Origin: Crocosphaera chwakensis CCY0110
GTDB lineage: Bacteria > Cyanobacteriota > Cyanobacteriia > Cyanobacteriales > Microcystaceae
Direction of reading: 5' to 3'
Assembly (NCBI RefSeq): GCF_000169335.1
Contig: NZ_AAXW01000015.1
Span: forward strand, 1-64,000
Length of the DNA: 64,000 bases
Below the pieces are notes generated by a model. That model searched no databases and had not been told where the DNA came from. It worked only from the letters and a program-made list of their open reading frames with translations. Below, one piece after another: positions 9,512 through 17,587 of the stretch. The translations under genes were made by a program, and so were the position numbers. Position 1 is the stretch's first letter, and every line of letters starts with the position of its first letter.

Positions 9512-10513
9512 ATGTCTGAGCAAAAATCTGAAGAAATTTCTGTCCCCTCCTCTTTTCCAATAGCCTCCAATGAGATTCCCTTAGAACTACACTTTGAAAG
9601 GGACTTGACTCAAGCTAAGGCTTATCTGTCTCCCCAGCAAGTTTTTTCTCTTGAGGGACTAGCACAACTGAATCAATTATCTAATCTAAAAGGTTGCCTG
9701 CAATTACTCTTACATTTAAGTGTCATAGTTGTTAGTGGTTTTCTTTGGCTAAGTTTGGACAATCTTATCTTTAAAATCCCTGCTTTAATTATCTATGGGT
9801 TCAGTATCGCCTCAATGTTTGCTGCTCTCCATGAGTGTGTTCATTATACAGCTTTTGCTAATCGTCGCCTTAACGAAATTATTGGTTGGATAGCAGGATT
9901 ATTTTCCTTTTACAACAGCACTTTTTATCGTTCCTATCATCAATGGCATCATCGCTATACTCGCCTTCAAGATCAAGATCCTGAACTGACAGACTTGACT
10001 CCTATAAACCTATGGCAATATCTTTGGATTATAAGTGGTATTCCTTGGTGGTTGGGCAAATTTCAAACTCATTTTTTTTGTGCCATCGGTCTGTTTCACA
10101 ATTTCCCTTACATTCGGGAAAATGCCAGAGTTAAAATTCAACGCTCAGTCCAGCTACAACTGTTAACTTATCTAGTAGCGATCGCTGTTTCTTTTTATTA
10201 CCGACAACCTTGGTTTGTGGTTGGTTGGTTGTTCCCTCTAGCAATAGGACAACCCATACTCAGATTTATTTTATTGGCTGAACATACAGATTGTACTCTT
10301 GATGCCAATCCTTTTGCTAATACTCGTACCACTTTGACTATTACACCTATAAGACTTTTGATGTGGAATATGCCCTTTCATGCTGAACATCACTTTTGTC
10401 CTTCCATTCCTTTTCACGCTCTCAAAAAGGCTCATCAATCATTGCTACCTCATCTTAAATACGCTGCTAATGGCTATATTAAGTTCAATCTCGCTCTTAT
10501 CAAAAACTTTTAA
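9512..10513 (+). CDS. Fatty acid desaturase/hydroxylase family protein
   Basis: A membrane di-iron enzyme of 333 aa. The three histidine boxes are HECVH (107-111), HQWHH (143-147) and HAEHH (290-294), with hydrophobic segments between them. The family includes acyl-lipid desaturases and carotenoid hydroxylases; the box spacing (HxxxH, HxxHH, HxxHH) does not decide between them. It is flanked by spacers and appears to be a single-gene unit. Confidence 0.85.
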   Translation: MSEQKSEEISVPSSFPIASNEIPLELHFERDLTQAKAYLSPQQVFSLEGLAQLNQLSNLKGCLQLLLHLSVIVVSGFLWLSLDNLIFKIPALIIYGFSIASMFAALHECVHYTAFANRRLNEIIGWIAGLFSFYNSTFYRSYHQWHHRYTRLQDQDPELTDLTPINLWQYLWIISGIPWWLGKFQTHFFCAIGLFHNFPYIRENARVKIQRSVQLQLLTYLVAIAVSFYYRQPWFVVGWLFPLAIGQPILRFILLAEHTDCTLDANPFANTRTTLTITPIRLLMWNMPFHAEHHFCPSIPFHALKKAHQSLLPHLKYAANGYIKFNLALIKNF

Positions 10514-10585
10514 ATTAAAGAAAAAGAAACTGCATGACTGAGACCAAGAAATTAGTGTCGTATAATCTCAAAAAGAATCTTAAAT

Positions 10586-11212
10586 TTAATTAGTTCTTAA
10601 CTGCCCAAGTTCCCAATTCAAGTTTTTTCTGGCAGTTTCTTCAAATTTATCTTGAAAAAGTTTAGTTTTATAAAGGAAATTTCTTTCTAGAAATTCTTGT
10701 AAGACTTGTCTGCGTCCTTGATTATAAATGTGATCAGGATAGATTAAATATTCTTTTCTGATGTTTTCAGCATATTCTAAATATTTGTTTCTTTTTTCTC
10801 CTAAAATAGCCAGATCAAAATCTAGTAACAAATTGGTATCTTTATCTTGATTCAATTCATGCTTTTTCGTTGCTATTATTTGATAATAACACTTCCTTAT
10901 TTGGGTTTGAGGATATTTAATTAAGGATAGTTTTTCTACTGCTAATTCAGCACTTTTTATTTCATTATCTTTTTCCTTAATCTGGTAAATAATATCATGA
11001 TAAAATATCGCAAATAATAGGGTATTAAAGTCTTCAATGTGAGATTGATACTGAATTCCTAACTCCACTAAATAAATAAGATGCTCTAAATTATGATAAA
11101 ATCTTTCTGGCTGTTGATAAGCCGTTTCAATTTCACTCCAAAGTTTTTTCTGAAGACTTGGATTAATACTATATTGACCAATCAATTTTAACCAAGTTTT
11201 TTTCAACTCCAT
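10586..11212 (-). CDS. HD-superfamily predicted metal-dependent phosphohydrolase
   Basis: A 208-aa soluble protein. RFYHNLEH (about 37-44) and IFYHDIIY (about 69-76) provide the His and His-Asp metal ligands of an HD domain, and helices follow. The substrate is unknown; the family includes enzymes acting on nucleotides. An ATG lies at 11212. Confidence 0.82.
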   Translation of the reverse strand: MELKKTWLKLIGQYSINPSLQKKLWSEIETAYQQPERFYHNLEHLIYLVELGIQYQSHIEDFNTLLFAIFYHDIIYQIKEKDNEIKSAELAVEKLSLIKYPQTQIRKCYYQIIATKKHELNQDKDTNLLLDFDLAILGEKRNKYLEYAENIRKEYLIYPDHIYNQGRRQVLQEFLERNFLYKTKLFQDKFEETARKNLNWELGQLRTN

Positions 11213-11615
11213 AATAAATTCTGGTTTTTAAACAATTTTAGATTGCCGATTATAGATTTTAGATACACTTCTTCTGTGTACTTTCTGGACTTTGGCTTTA
11301 TGTATTTAGCCTAGTATCTATAATAGTCTTTATTCGACGACCACTATTTCCCCGTTTCTGGGTGTTTTCAATCAAAATCTTTTTTTCATTCCACAATTGT
11401 TTCTCATCATTCGTGATTTATCAAAAAGTCACAACACACTTTTTCTTTAATAATTTATCTAAAACTAAGTACAAATATTTATATTTTTAGCACTTGGAAA
11501 TTCAGCAATAAGAGTTAAAACTACTGAGGACAACTACCTCTTAAACCAGGAAGTTGCCTCATAAAAATAAGCTAACCGTTTTTCCGTTAACCTATATTAG
11601 AATTATTGCCTTTAA
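11213..11615. other. Intergenic region between the HD and Mn-catalase genes
   Basis: AT-rich and without an ORF. It holds the hairpin at 11525-11561 described separately and a small direct-repeat-like patch at 11571-11592. Nothing else was recognised. Confidence 0.45.
11525..11561 (-). terminator. Candidate terminator of the Mn-catalase gene
   Basis: Read on the minus strand, TGAGGCAACT pairs with AGTTGTCCTCA (10 bp with one bulged T), followed a few bases later by TTTT. It lies about 55 nt after the catalase stop codon. Confidence 0.45.
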
Positions 11616-12308
11616 CTATTCTTTTTCTGCTACTGGATTAGCAACATAATGAAAATTTTCATCAGAATTCCAAGGGCCACGCTCGTCTTCAGCACCATTA
11701 CTCGATAAGTTATAGTAAAGGTCTACGGTTTCATCAGGCTGAATATCTCCAAAGAAAGGATCAGTGAGTTTGCCTAATGAATTGAGTGCTTCCATGAACA
11801 TTTTGGTATGAGAAATTTCACGAGTTAGCAAATGAACCAAAGTATCTTTTGTTTCTTGGTCTGGAGCTAATTTAATGAGTGATTCATAGGTCTGACGCGC
11901 ACCAGCTTCGGCCGCAATGTTAGCTCGTAAATCTCGAACAACATCACCACCTTCATTCAAATAATTAGCATTCCAAGCCGAACCTTGAGAATCGAGAAAG
12001 TGGGGACCAGCACCTCTGACTGCAAATAAAGTGCTTTTGAAAGCATCGGTTTGATCTACATTTTTTGTATGAACTTCAATCAATTTTCCGATCATTTCTA
12101 GGTGACTAAATTCTTCTACAGCAATATCCTGCAACATATCTTTGATACCAGAATGTTCTACATGAAACGACTGTACCCAATATTGTAAAGCTGCCGAAAG
12201 TTCGCCAGTTGCGCCACCAAATTGCTCTAGTAGCAATTGAGCAAAACGAGGATTTGGATCTTTAACATTAACGGATTTAGCGATTAATTCTTTCTTATGA
12301 AAAAACAT
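11616..12308 (-). CDS. Manganese catalase family protein
   Basis: Non-haem catalase that breaks down hydrogen peroxide with a di-manganese centre, in the cytoplasm. It has a ferritin-like four-helix layout with ligand motifs near GGATGELSAALQYW, EEFSHLEMIGK (E..H) and EAGARQTYESL, then TREISHTKMFMEAL (E..H). The 230-aa length is close to short cyanobacterial members. It stands alone between an HD gene and a HAD gene. It may take part in oxidative stress defence, but no regulator site is evident. Confidence 0.9.
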   Translation of the reverse strand: MFFHKKELIAKSVNVKDPNPRFAQLLLEQFGGATGELSAALQYWVQSFHVEHSGIKDMLQDIAVEEFSHLEMIGKLIEVHTKNVDQTDAFKSTLFAVRGAGPHFLDSQGSAWNANYLNEGGDVVRDLRANIAAEAGARQTYESLIKLAPDQETKDTLVHLLTREISHTKMFMEALNSLGKLTDPFFGDIQPDETVDLYYNLSSNGAEDERGPWNSDENFHYVANPVAEKE

Positions 12309-12462
12309 TACTTATATCTCCCAAAATCTTTATTTTTTAGCTATTAATAACAATAATAAAAATTTTTAAAAAAGCCCTGGTTCAAAAGTTAGATATATAT
12401 TTTTTTATTTCAATATTTTTTTGTTTATCTATAACTTAAGACATAGTTATTTTTCTAGATTA

Positions 12463-13257
12463 CTAAAAGGTAATCCATTCGCTAAAATCTTGAGAAAATT
12501 TCTCTAAAGAAAGCAAAGAAATAGTATTATCTTCCTTAACTATTTCATGAGTTTTTGAGGTATTATAACCCCAGTCAGCTAAAAATAATTTAACTTGACT
12601 TAAATCCGATTGAGTTTGCACACTTTTTAAGGTTTTCAATAAATCTTCAATAAACCATAAATGATTAGTATTTTCTTGATTCATTGTGAGAATTTGGCGT
12701 AAAGTTTCATACTTGGGTTGTTTAACTTCTTTGCCAAAAATATGCTCCTCAGGAAAAGATAAATTTTGCTGTTTTAGAAGTTGTTTAACAAATCTTCCTT
12801 CTTTGGTTGTGACAATATATAAAAGGGTAGAAGATGCTAGCAGTTGACCTAATTTTTCTAATATCCCTGGATAAAATTCATGTAATGCTAACCAGTTATC
12901 TAAATCTGTTTTAATCCAATGATCTCTAACTCCGTCTAATTCTGACATTACTTGTTGTTTATTTAAGTTTTCTTTTTCAACAATTTCCGAACAAATCTGA
13001 TGCCAGTTACTTTCAATATTTTCTTGATCATATTCTAATACTAATGCTCGTAATAAAATAGGCATTTCCCAACCAGTTTCAATGACGGGACGTAACTGAT
13101 AAAAAGAATCTGACCAAACCTCTAAATTATCTTGATTATTATCTGACCATACTTTTTGATAGGTTCTGATGGTTGTTTGAAAATATTCCTTTAAACCGTT
13201 ACAAATGACTCCATCAAAATCAAGGGCTAAAATTTTAGGTTGCTCAGTATTCTGCAT
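12463..13257 (-). CDS. HAD-superfamily hydrolase
   Basis: A 264-aa cytosolic phosphatase-like protein. Motif I is LALDFDGVICNG (catalytic DxD near residues 13-15), motif II is the IVTTK region, and KQPKYETLRQI is followed by the motif IV-like WFIEDLLKTL. The large insertion after motif I is a C1-type cap. The substrate cannot be assigned. It is divergent from the marC-family gene with a short spacer. Confidence 0.85.
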   Translation of the reverse strand: MQNTEQPKILALDFDGVICNGLKEYFQTTIRTYQKVWSDNNQDNLEVWSDSFYQLRPVIETGWEMPILLRALVLEYDQENIESNWHQICSEIVEKENLNKQQVMSELDGVRDHWIKTDLDNWLALHEFYPGILEKLGQLLASSTLLYIVTTKEGRFVKQLLKQQNLSFPEEHIFGKEVKQPKYETLRQILTMNQENTNHLWFIEDLLKTLKSVQTQSDLSQVKLFLADWGYNTSKTHEIVKEDNTISLLSLEKFSQDFSEWITF

Positions 13258-13330
13258 AACGTTAACTTGATAAAATTGAGTTAAACTTGCTATAACTATT
13301 CATATTATAATAAGAATAGATAAAAATACC

Positions 13331-13960
13331 ATGAATTTTTCTGAATATATCAATAGTTTTATCACCTTACTGGCTATTTCTAATCCCATAGGAAATTTAC
13401 CCATTTATCTTGGGTTAACAGCAGATAAAACTAAGAAACAAAGACAACAAACGATTAAAACAGCATCCATTGCCTTTGCTATTATTTTAATTGTGTCTTG
13501 TTTCATGGGAGAAGTTATCTTATCTGCTTTTGGCATTAGTATTGCTTCTTTTAGGGTTGCAGGGGGCTTTCTTATATTTATTTTTGGATTTCATATGCTG
13601 CAAGCAAAAACCAGCGATATTCATCATACTTCAGAAGAAAATCAAGACGCACAAACTGCCGATTCTATTGCCATTGTTCCCTTAGCTTTACCTTTACTAG
13701 CAGGCCCTGGAACGATTAGTTCTGTAATTGTTTTAGCCCATAAAACTCAATCTTTGGTAGAGAAATTAGGATTGTCTATTGTGATTATTATCTTAGCTAT
13801 TTTAATTTTTATTTCTTATAGTTTTGCCCATGTTATTGGTAATTTTCTTGGTAAAACAGGGATGAATATTGTGACTCGTTTAATGGGATTAATTACAATG
13901 GCAATGGCAGTTCAGTTTATGGCGGATGGTTTAGAAGTTTTGTTTCCTGGATGGAAATAA
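13331..13960 (+). CDS. MarC family integral membrane protein
   Basis: A 209-aa protein with six predicted transmembrane helices and the conserved starts NPIGNLPIYLGLT and PLALPLLAGPGTIS typical of MarC/UPF0056. Early links to antibiotic resistance were not confirmed, and the function is unknown. It precedes dprA by 56 bp and may share its transcript. Confidence 0.9.
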   Translation: MNFSEYINSFITLLAISNPIGNLPIYLGLTADKTKKQRQQTIKTASIAFAIILIVSCFMGEVILSAFGISIASFRVAGGFLIFIFGFHMLQAKTSDIHHTSEENQDAQTADSIAIVPLALPLLAGPGTISSVIVLAHKTQSLVEKLGLSIVIIILAILIFISYSFAHVIGNFLGKTGMNIVTRLMGLITMAMAVQFMADGLEVLFPGWK

Positions 13961-14016
13961 TAGGTAAGACTTTAAAGATGATTAATTCCCAAACTGTAAC
14001 TTATTAGGAGAAAACA

Positions 14017-15144
14017 TTGCAACAAGAATCAGCTTATTGGTTAGCTTGGTCTAAAATACCTGGAGTTGGACCTGTATTATTAAAACGGGTATGGCAACAG
14101 TTTGGGAACTTAGAAACCGCTTGGAAAGCTTCTCCAGAAGCCTTATGTCAAGTAGAAGGAATAGGGGCAAAGCTACTCAACACAATTAAACAACAGCGAT
14201 CACAAATTAACCCTTTAGAATTACACAAAAAACATTTACAAAATAATCCTCAATTTTGGACTCCCAACCAAGATAATTATCCCCGTTTATTATTAGAAAT
14301 TCCTAGCCCTCCCCCTCTGCTTTATTATCAGGGACAAGTCAATTTATTAGAAAATCAAGGACACACCCCGTTAGTGGGTATTGTGGGAACTCGTTACCCT
14401 ACCGATCATGGTCGTCGTTGGACTCGTAACATCGCGATCGCTTTGGTTAAACATGGGTTTACAGTGGTTTCAGGGATGGCTGCAGGGATCGATGGAGTTG
14501 CCCATCAAGCTTGCTTAGAAGCCGGAGGAAGGACGATCGCGGTGTTAGGAACGGGGGTAGATATAGTTTATCCGAGTCATCACCGTCAGTTGCATCGAGA
14601 CTTACAAAAACGAGGTTTAATTATCAGTGAATATCCTGCTGGCACTCCAGGCGATCGTCGTCATTTTCCAGCGAGAAATCGTATTATTGCTGGATTAAGT
14701 CGGGCGGTTTTGGTGATGGAAGCACCAGAAAAATCAGGGGCATTAATTACGGCAAGATATGCTAATGAGTTTTGCAGAGATGTGTATACTTTACCGAATT
14801 CTCCTGAAGTTGCCCAAGCCAGAGGATGTTTACGACTCATTCATCAAGGGGCAGAAATGATTGTCACAGAGGATGAGTTATTAGAAATGTTGGGGGCTAT
14901 TCCTGAGTTGGATCAAGCTAAACAATTATCATTATTTGAGGTTGAAAAAAAAGAAGATGTACCGAAGTTAGACCCTGAGTTATTAAAAATATTTCAAGCT
15001 ATTTCTACGGAAGCAACTTCTTTTGATGTCATTGTAGAAAAAGCTGGTTTACCTACTGCTCAAGTTTCAGGAGGATTATTGCAATTGGAGTTAGAAGGTT
15101 TAATTACTCAGTTACCAGGAATGCGGTATCAGAGGTTAAATTAA
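14017..15144 (+). CDS. dprA: DNA processing protein DprA
   Basis: Loads RecA on incoming single-stranded DNA during natural transformation. At 375 aa it is full length: an N-terminal helix-hairpin-helix region (GIGAKLLNTI), the Rossmann DprA/Smf core (VGIVGTRYPTDHGRR, SGMAAGIDGVAHQACL, VLGTGVDIVYPSHHRQL, FPARNRIIAGLS) and a C-terminal winged helix (about 300-375). The start is TTG, chosen because TAGGAG lies 6 nt upstream and no ATG fits. Confidence 0.94.
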   Translation: MQQESAYWLAWSKIPGVGPVLLKRVWQQFGNLETAWKASPEALCQVEGIGAKLLNTIKQQRSQINPLELHKKHLQNNPQFWTPNQDNYPRLLLEIPSPPPLLYYQGQVNLLENQGHTPLVGIVGTRYPTDHGRRWTRNIAIALVKHGFTVVSGMAAGIDGVAHQACLEAGGRTIAVLGTGVDIVYPSHHRQLHRDLQKRGLIISEYPAGTPGDRRHFPARNRIIAGLSRAVLVMEAPEKSGALITARYANEFCRDVYTLPNSPEVAQARGCLRLIHQGAEMIVTEDELLEMLGAIPELDQAKQLSLFEVEKKEDVPKLDPELLKIFQAISTEATSFDVIVEKAGLPTAQVSGGLLQLELEGLITQLPGMRYQRLN

Positions 15145-15187
15145 TGATGTCTATTTTTTTATTAATTTCTTTCAGTCTTTTTTATTC

Positions 15188-15298
15188 TTACGGTCTTTCG
15201 TGTAGAAACCAGCGATAAGTATTTAATAATTCACGAGCATGATCTGATAACGAAGTTTCTATAGATTCATAGGGTGTAATCACTTCTTGTTCCCAAGC
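15188..15298 (-). pseudogene. Detached C-terminal end of the DUF4253 gene
   Basis: Directly after the TGA, in frame, the minus strand encodes AWEQEVITPYESIETS, then LSDHARELLNTYRWFLHERP and TAA. The segment has no start codon or ribosome site of its own. A single TTA-to-TGA change would explain the break, because Leu fits the family pattern before AWEQ; that last step is inference. Confidence 0.72.
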
Positions 15299-16141
15299 TC
15301 ATTGAAATGCTTCATCTGGAGAACTTGGTAATGTTTTAGTTGTTAATTGTAACATTGTTCCATAATGACAAATTAATTCACTGCCATATTTTTCGTGCCA
15401 ATTTTTTAATAAAGCAATCACTAATTCACTATAATCATCTGAACCATACCAATGAATATAAGCTAAAATTTCCCAATGATTAATAGTTGGCATTAACAAC
15501 AAAACTATCTTATCTGGACTAGGATCAAACCAATGAGAATAAACAGGATAATCGTTTTTTAATGCTTTTTCTGCTGGAAACTCTTTTATTTCCCACTTAA
15601 ATAAACAATATTCCAAATCTTTGACTGTTTGTAAATCTTCTGAGTCCACTAAATTTTCTATGGTTTCAATGTCGAGGTAGTAACCAAACTTTTCCTCTCT
15701 AGTCCATAAATCATCTTCGAGATAGTCAAGATAATCTACTAAATTTTCATCATATTGTCTATTTTGATATAATTGAGTTAAAGATTGTTGAATATTAACG
15801 TTTTTAGAATAATTAATAATTGTTTGCACACTTTTGTTGTTGAATGATCTTCTTGCAAAAAAATCTTGTTCTTGTAATATTTCATCAAATAATTGTGTAT
15901 CTTTTCCCCACGTATTCTGAATCTTTGCTGAGAAAACTAAAGGCCAAACTAATACTGGCCAACGCTTAGTCTCTTCTAATTTATCTCGCATAATTTGCCA
16001 AGAAGATAAGGCATTTTCAGATTTAACTTGAATTGCTAATGCTTTTTCACCTGTGTCTAAAATGGGTAACTCAGCCATCTCAAAAGAAGCTAATTCTGAG
16101 TCAGCAAGTATTACTTTAAGTTCAGATACTGTATTAATCAT
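15299..16141 (-). CDS. DUF4253-type protein, C-terminally truncated by TGA
   Basis: A 280-aa protein whose later part (NHWEILAYIHWYGSDDYSE, LLKNWHEKYGSELICHYG) resembles the DUF4253 domain, a family of unknown function. It stops at a TGA right after SSPDEAFQ, but the same frame stays open for 36 more codons, and those look like the missing end of the domain. It is therefore probably a recently broken gene, or one whose stop is read through. Confidence 0.7.
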   Translation of the reverse strand: MINTVSELKVILADSELASFEMAELPILDTGEKALAIQVKSENALSSWQIMRDKLEETKRWPVLVWPLVFSAKIQNTWGKDTQLFDEILQEQDFFARRSFNNKSVQTIINYSKNVNIQQSLTQLYQNRQYDENLVDYLDYLEDDLWTREEKFGYYLDIETIENLVDSEDLQTVKDLEYCLFKWEIKEFPAEKALKNDYPVYSHWFDPSPDKIVLLLMPTINHWEILAYIHWYGSDDYSELVIALLKNWHEKYGSELICHYGTMLQLTTKTLPSSPDEAFQ

Positions 16142-16731
16142 TACATGAGATTCCTCGTTTCTCGGAATGACATTTCAAGAGACAAAAAATATCCTAACTA
16201 TTGTTTGTACTGCCATATCTCCTTTTATAACCCATTCTCTTTTATCTTCTATTAATGACTATTTTTTATAAGTTTATTTAATAGTTTTAAGTATGTTTTA
16301 TAATTTGTTTAAAATTTTAGTCAACTTTACAGTCCGTAATGTGTAAGAATCTTTCTCAATAGTTGACGAATTGACTGGGTTTGAGGTATATTAATAATGC
16401 TGATAATCTACAGTACGTTTGTCGACTTTAAGATTTGACCTCAAAAAATACCAATACTTCGTTATATCAGTCAAATTAAGATGACATTTTAACTAGATTA
16501 ACCATTCCACTTTAGTTTTATTTGAGCGTATGTACTAAATAATGTAAAGTTTGTAAAGTGCTGCTCTTGACAAAATCGGAATTATAGAGATTATTTCAAT
16601 TTATCAGTAGGGTGTGTCTTGGTATGGGCGATCGCAAGATCCTTTCGTATTTGCACAAAAAATAGATAATAGATAGTCATTTGTATTAAAAACTATCTAC
16701 TATCCATGACTCAAGCTTTAATTATTGTGAT
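16142..16731. other. 590-bp intergenic region
   Basis: AT-rich, without a credible ORF on either strand. One HIP1-like GCGATCGC lies at about 16628. A long imperfect hairpin at 16665-16704 is listed separately. No RNA gene was recognised. Confidence 0.45.
16665..16704. repeat. Long inverted repeat 3' of the PMP3 gene
   Basis: Two 13-nt arms (GATAATAGATAGT and ACTATCTACTATC, one mismatch) with a 14-nt loop. It lies 28 bp after the stop of the minus-strand PMP3 gene and could end that transcript, although no T-run follows. Confidence 0.55.
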
Positions 16732-16908
16732 CTAAGGATTAACCCTTTCTGCCTGTTTAGAATAGATCCAAACAGCATGAATAGCCCCTGGAAGCCAACC
16801 TAAAAGCGTCAATAAAATGTTGATTAAAAGAGTAACATTAATTCCTACCATGAGAAACACGCCAACGGGAGGAACAAGAATTGATAGAATTAGTTTTAAA
16901 ATTTGCAT
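16732..16908 (-). CDS. PMP3/YqaE (UPF0057) family membrane peptide
   Basis: A 58-aa hydrophobic peptide with two membrane helices. The conserved PPVGVFL and the segment LINILLTLLGWLPGAIHAVW are diagnostic of the PMP3/YqaE family. Family members respond to salt, cold or membrane stress in several organisms; here that is inference. It starts with ATG at 16908. Confidence 0.92.
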   Translation of the reverse strand: MQILKLILSILVPPVGVFLMVGINVTLLINILLTLLGWLPGAIHAVWIYSKQAERVNP

Positions 16909-17141
16909 TTTTGTATTTCAATAATAATTACTACTTCTTCTATTGTAAAAAAAATAGCGAAAATATCATCTTTCTTAAGAGAGAGAAAAAAGAATGAGCA
17001 AATGAATACAAGTAATTAACGCTTCATTAAAGCTAATAACGATTTATCTCGCTAGATAGATAAAGTATTATTGATTGTTTGTTAAATTAGAACTGTCTAG
17101 CGTTAGAAAAATATATTTTTGTTAAAGTTTAGGAGATAAAT

Positions 17142-17516
17142 ATGTTAAGGAATCTACTAACATTATTAGGGACTGCTTTAAGTTTATTAGTGGTTGATAT
17201 TATTTTTCCAGGTGTCAGTTTAGCTAACTTTCCCTCTGCATTAATTGCAGGGTTAATTATTGGTTTAATTAACGTTTCAGCAAAACCTGTTATCTCATTT
17301 TTAAGCTTACCGCTTAACTTCGTTACCTTAGGGGCGTTTTCATTAGTTATTAACGGCTTTTGTTTTTGGTTAGCCTCCGTATTTGCCCCTGGGTTTAGAG
17401 TCAGTGGATTATTGGCTTTCCTACTCGCGCCAGTCATCTTATCCTTTGTTAATACCTTTTTAAGTGAATATTTTGCCGAGAAATATCCCAAGCTAACCAG
17501 CGACAATTCTGTATAG
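17142..17516 (+). CDS. Phage-holin-family (YvlD-type) four-helix membrane protein
   Basis: A 124-aa protein with four hydrophobic helices and the motif sequence LPLNFVTLGAFSLVINGFCFWL that is typical of the YvlD/phage holin family 4 group. These are chromosomal proteins of unknown function, not evidence for a prophage. AGGAGA lies 7 nt before the ATG. It ends 71 bp upstream of the transporter gene. Confidence 0.85.
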   Translation: MLRNLLTLLGTALSLLVVDIIFPGVSLANFPSALIAGLIIGLINVSAKPVISFLSLPLNFVTLGAFSLVINGFCFWLASVFAPGFRVSGLLAFLLAPVILSFVNTFLSEYFAEKYPKLTSDNSV

Positions 17517-17587
17517 GCTTTGCCGTGGCTTAATCTCGAAAATCTGGCATAATAACGGTGACCCAGTAAATAAAGTCATAATCGTCT

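Noticed and set aside
15299..15301. TGA as a selenocysteine codon
   Set aside because: No SECIS-like hairpin was noted directly after it and the family has no Cys expected there; mutation is simpler.
17142..17516. Prophage signal from a holin-family protein
   Set aside because: The YvlD-type family is chromosomal and no phage genes surround it.
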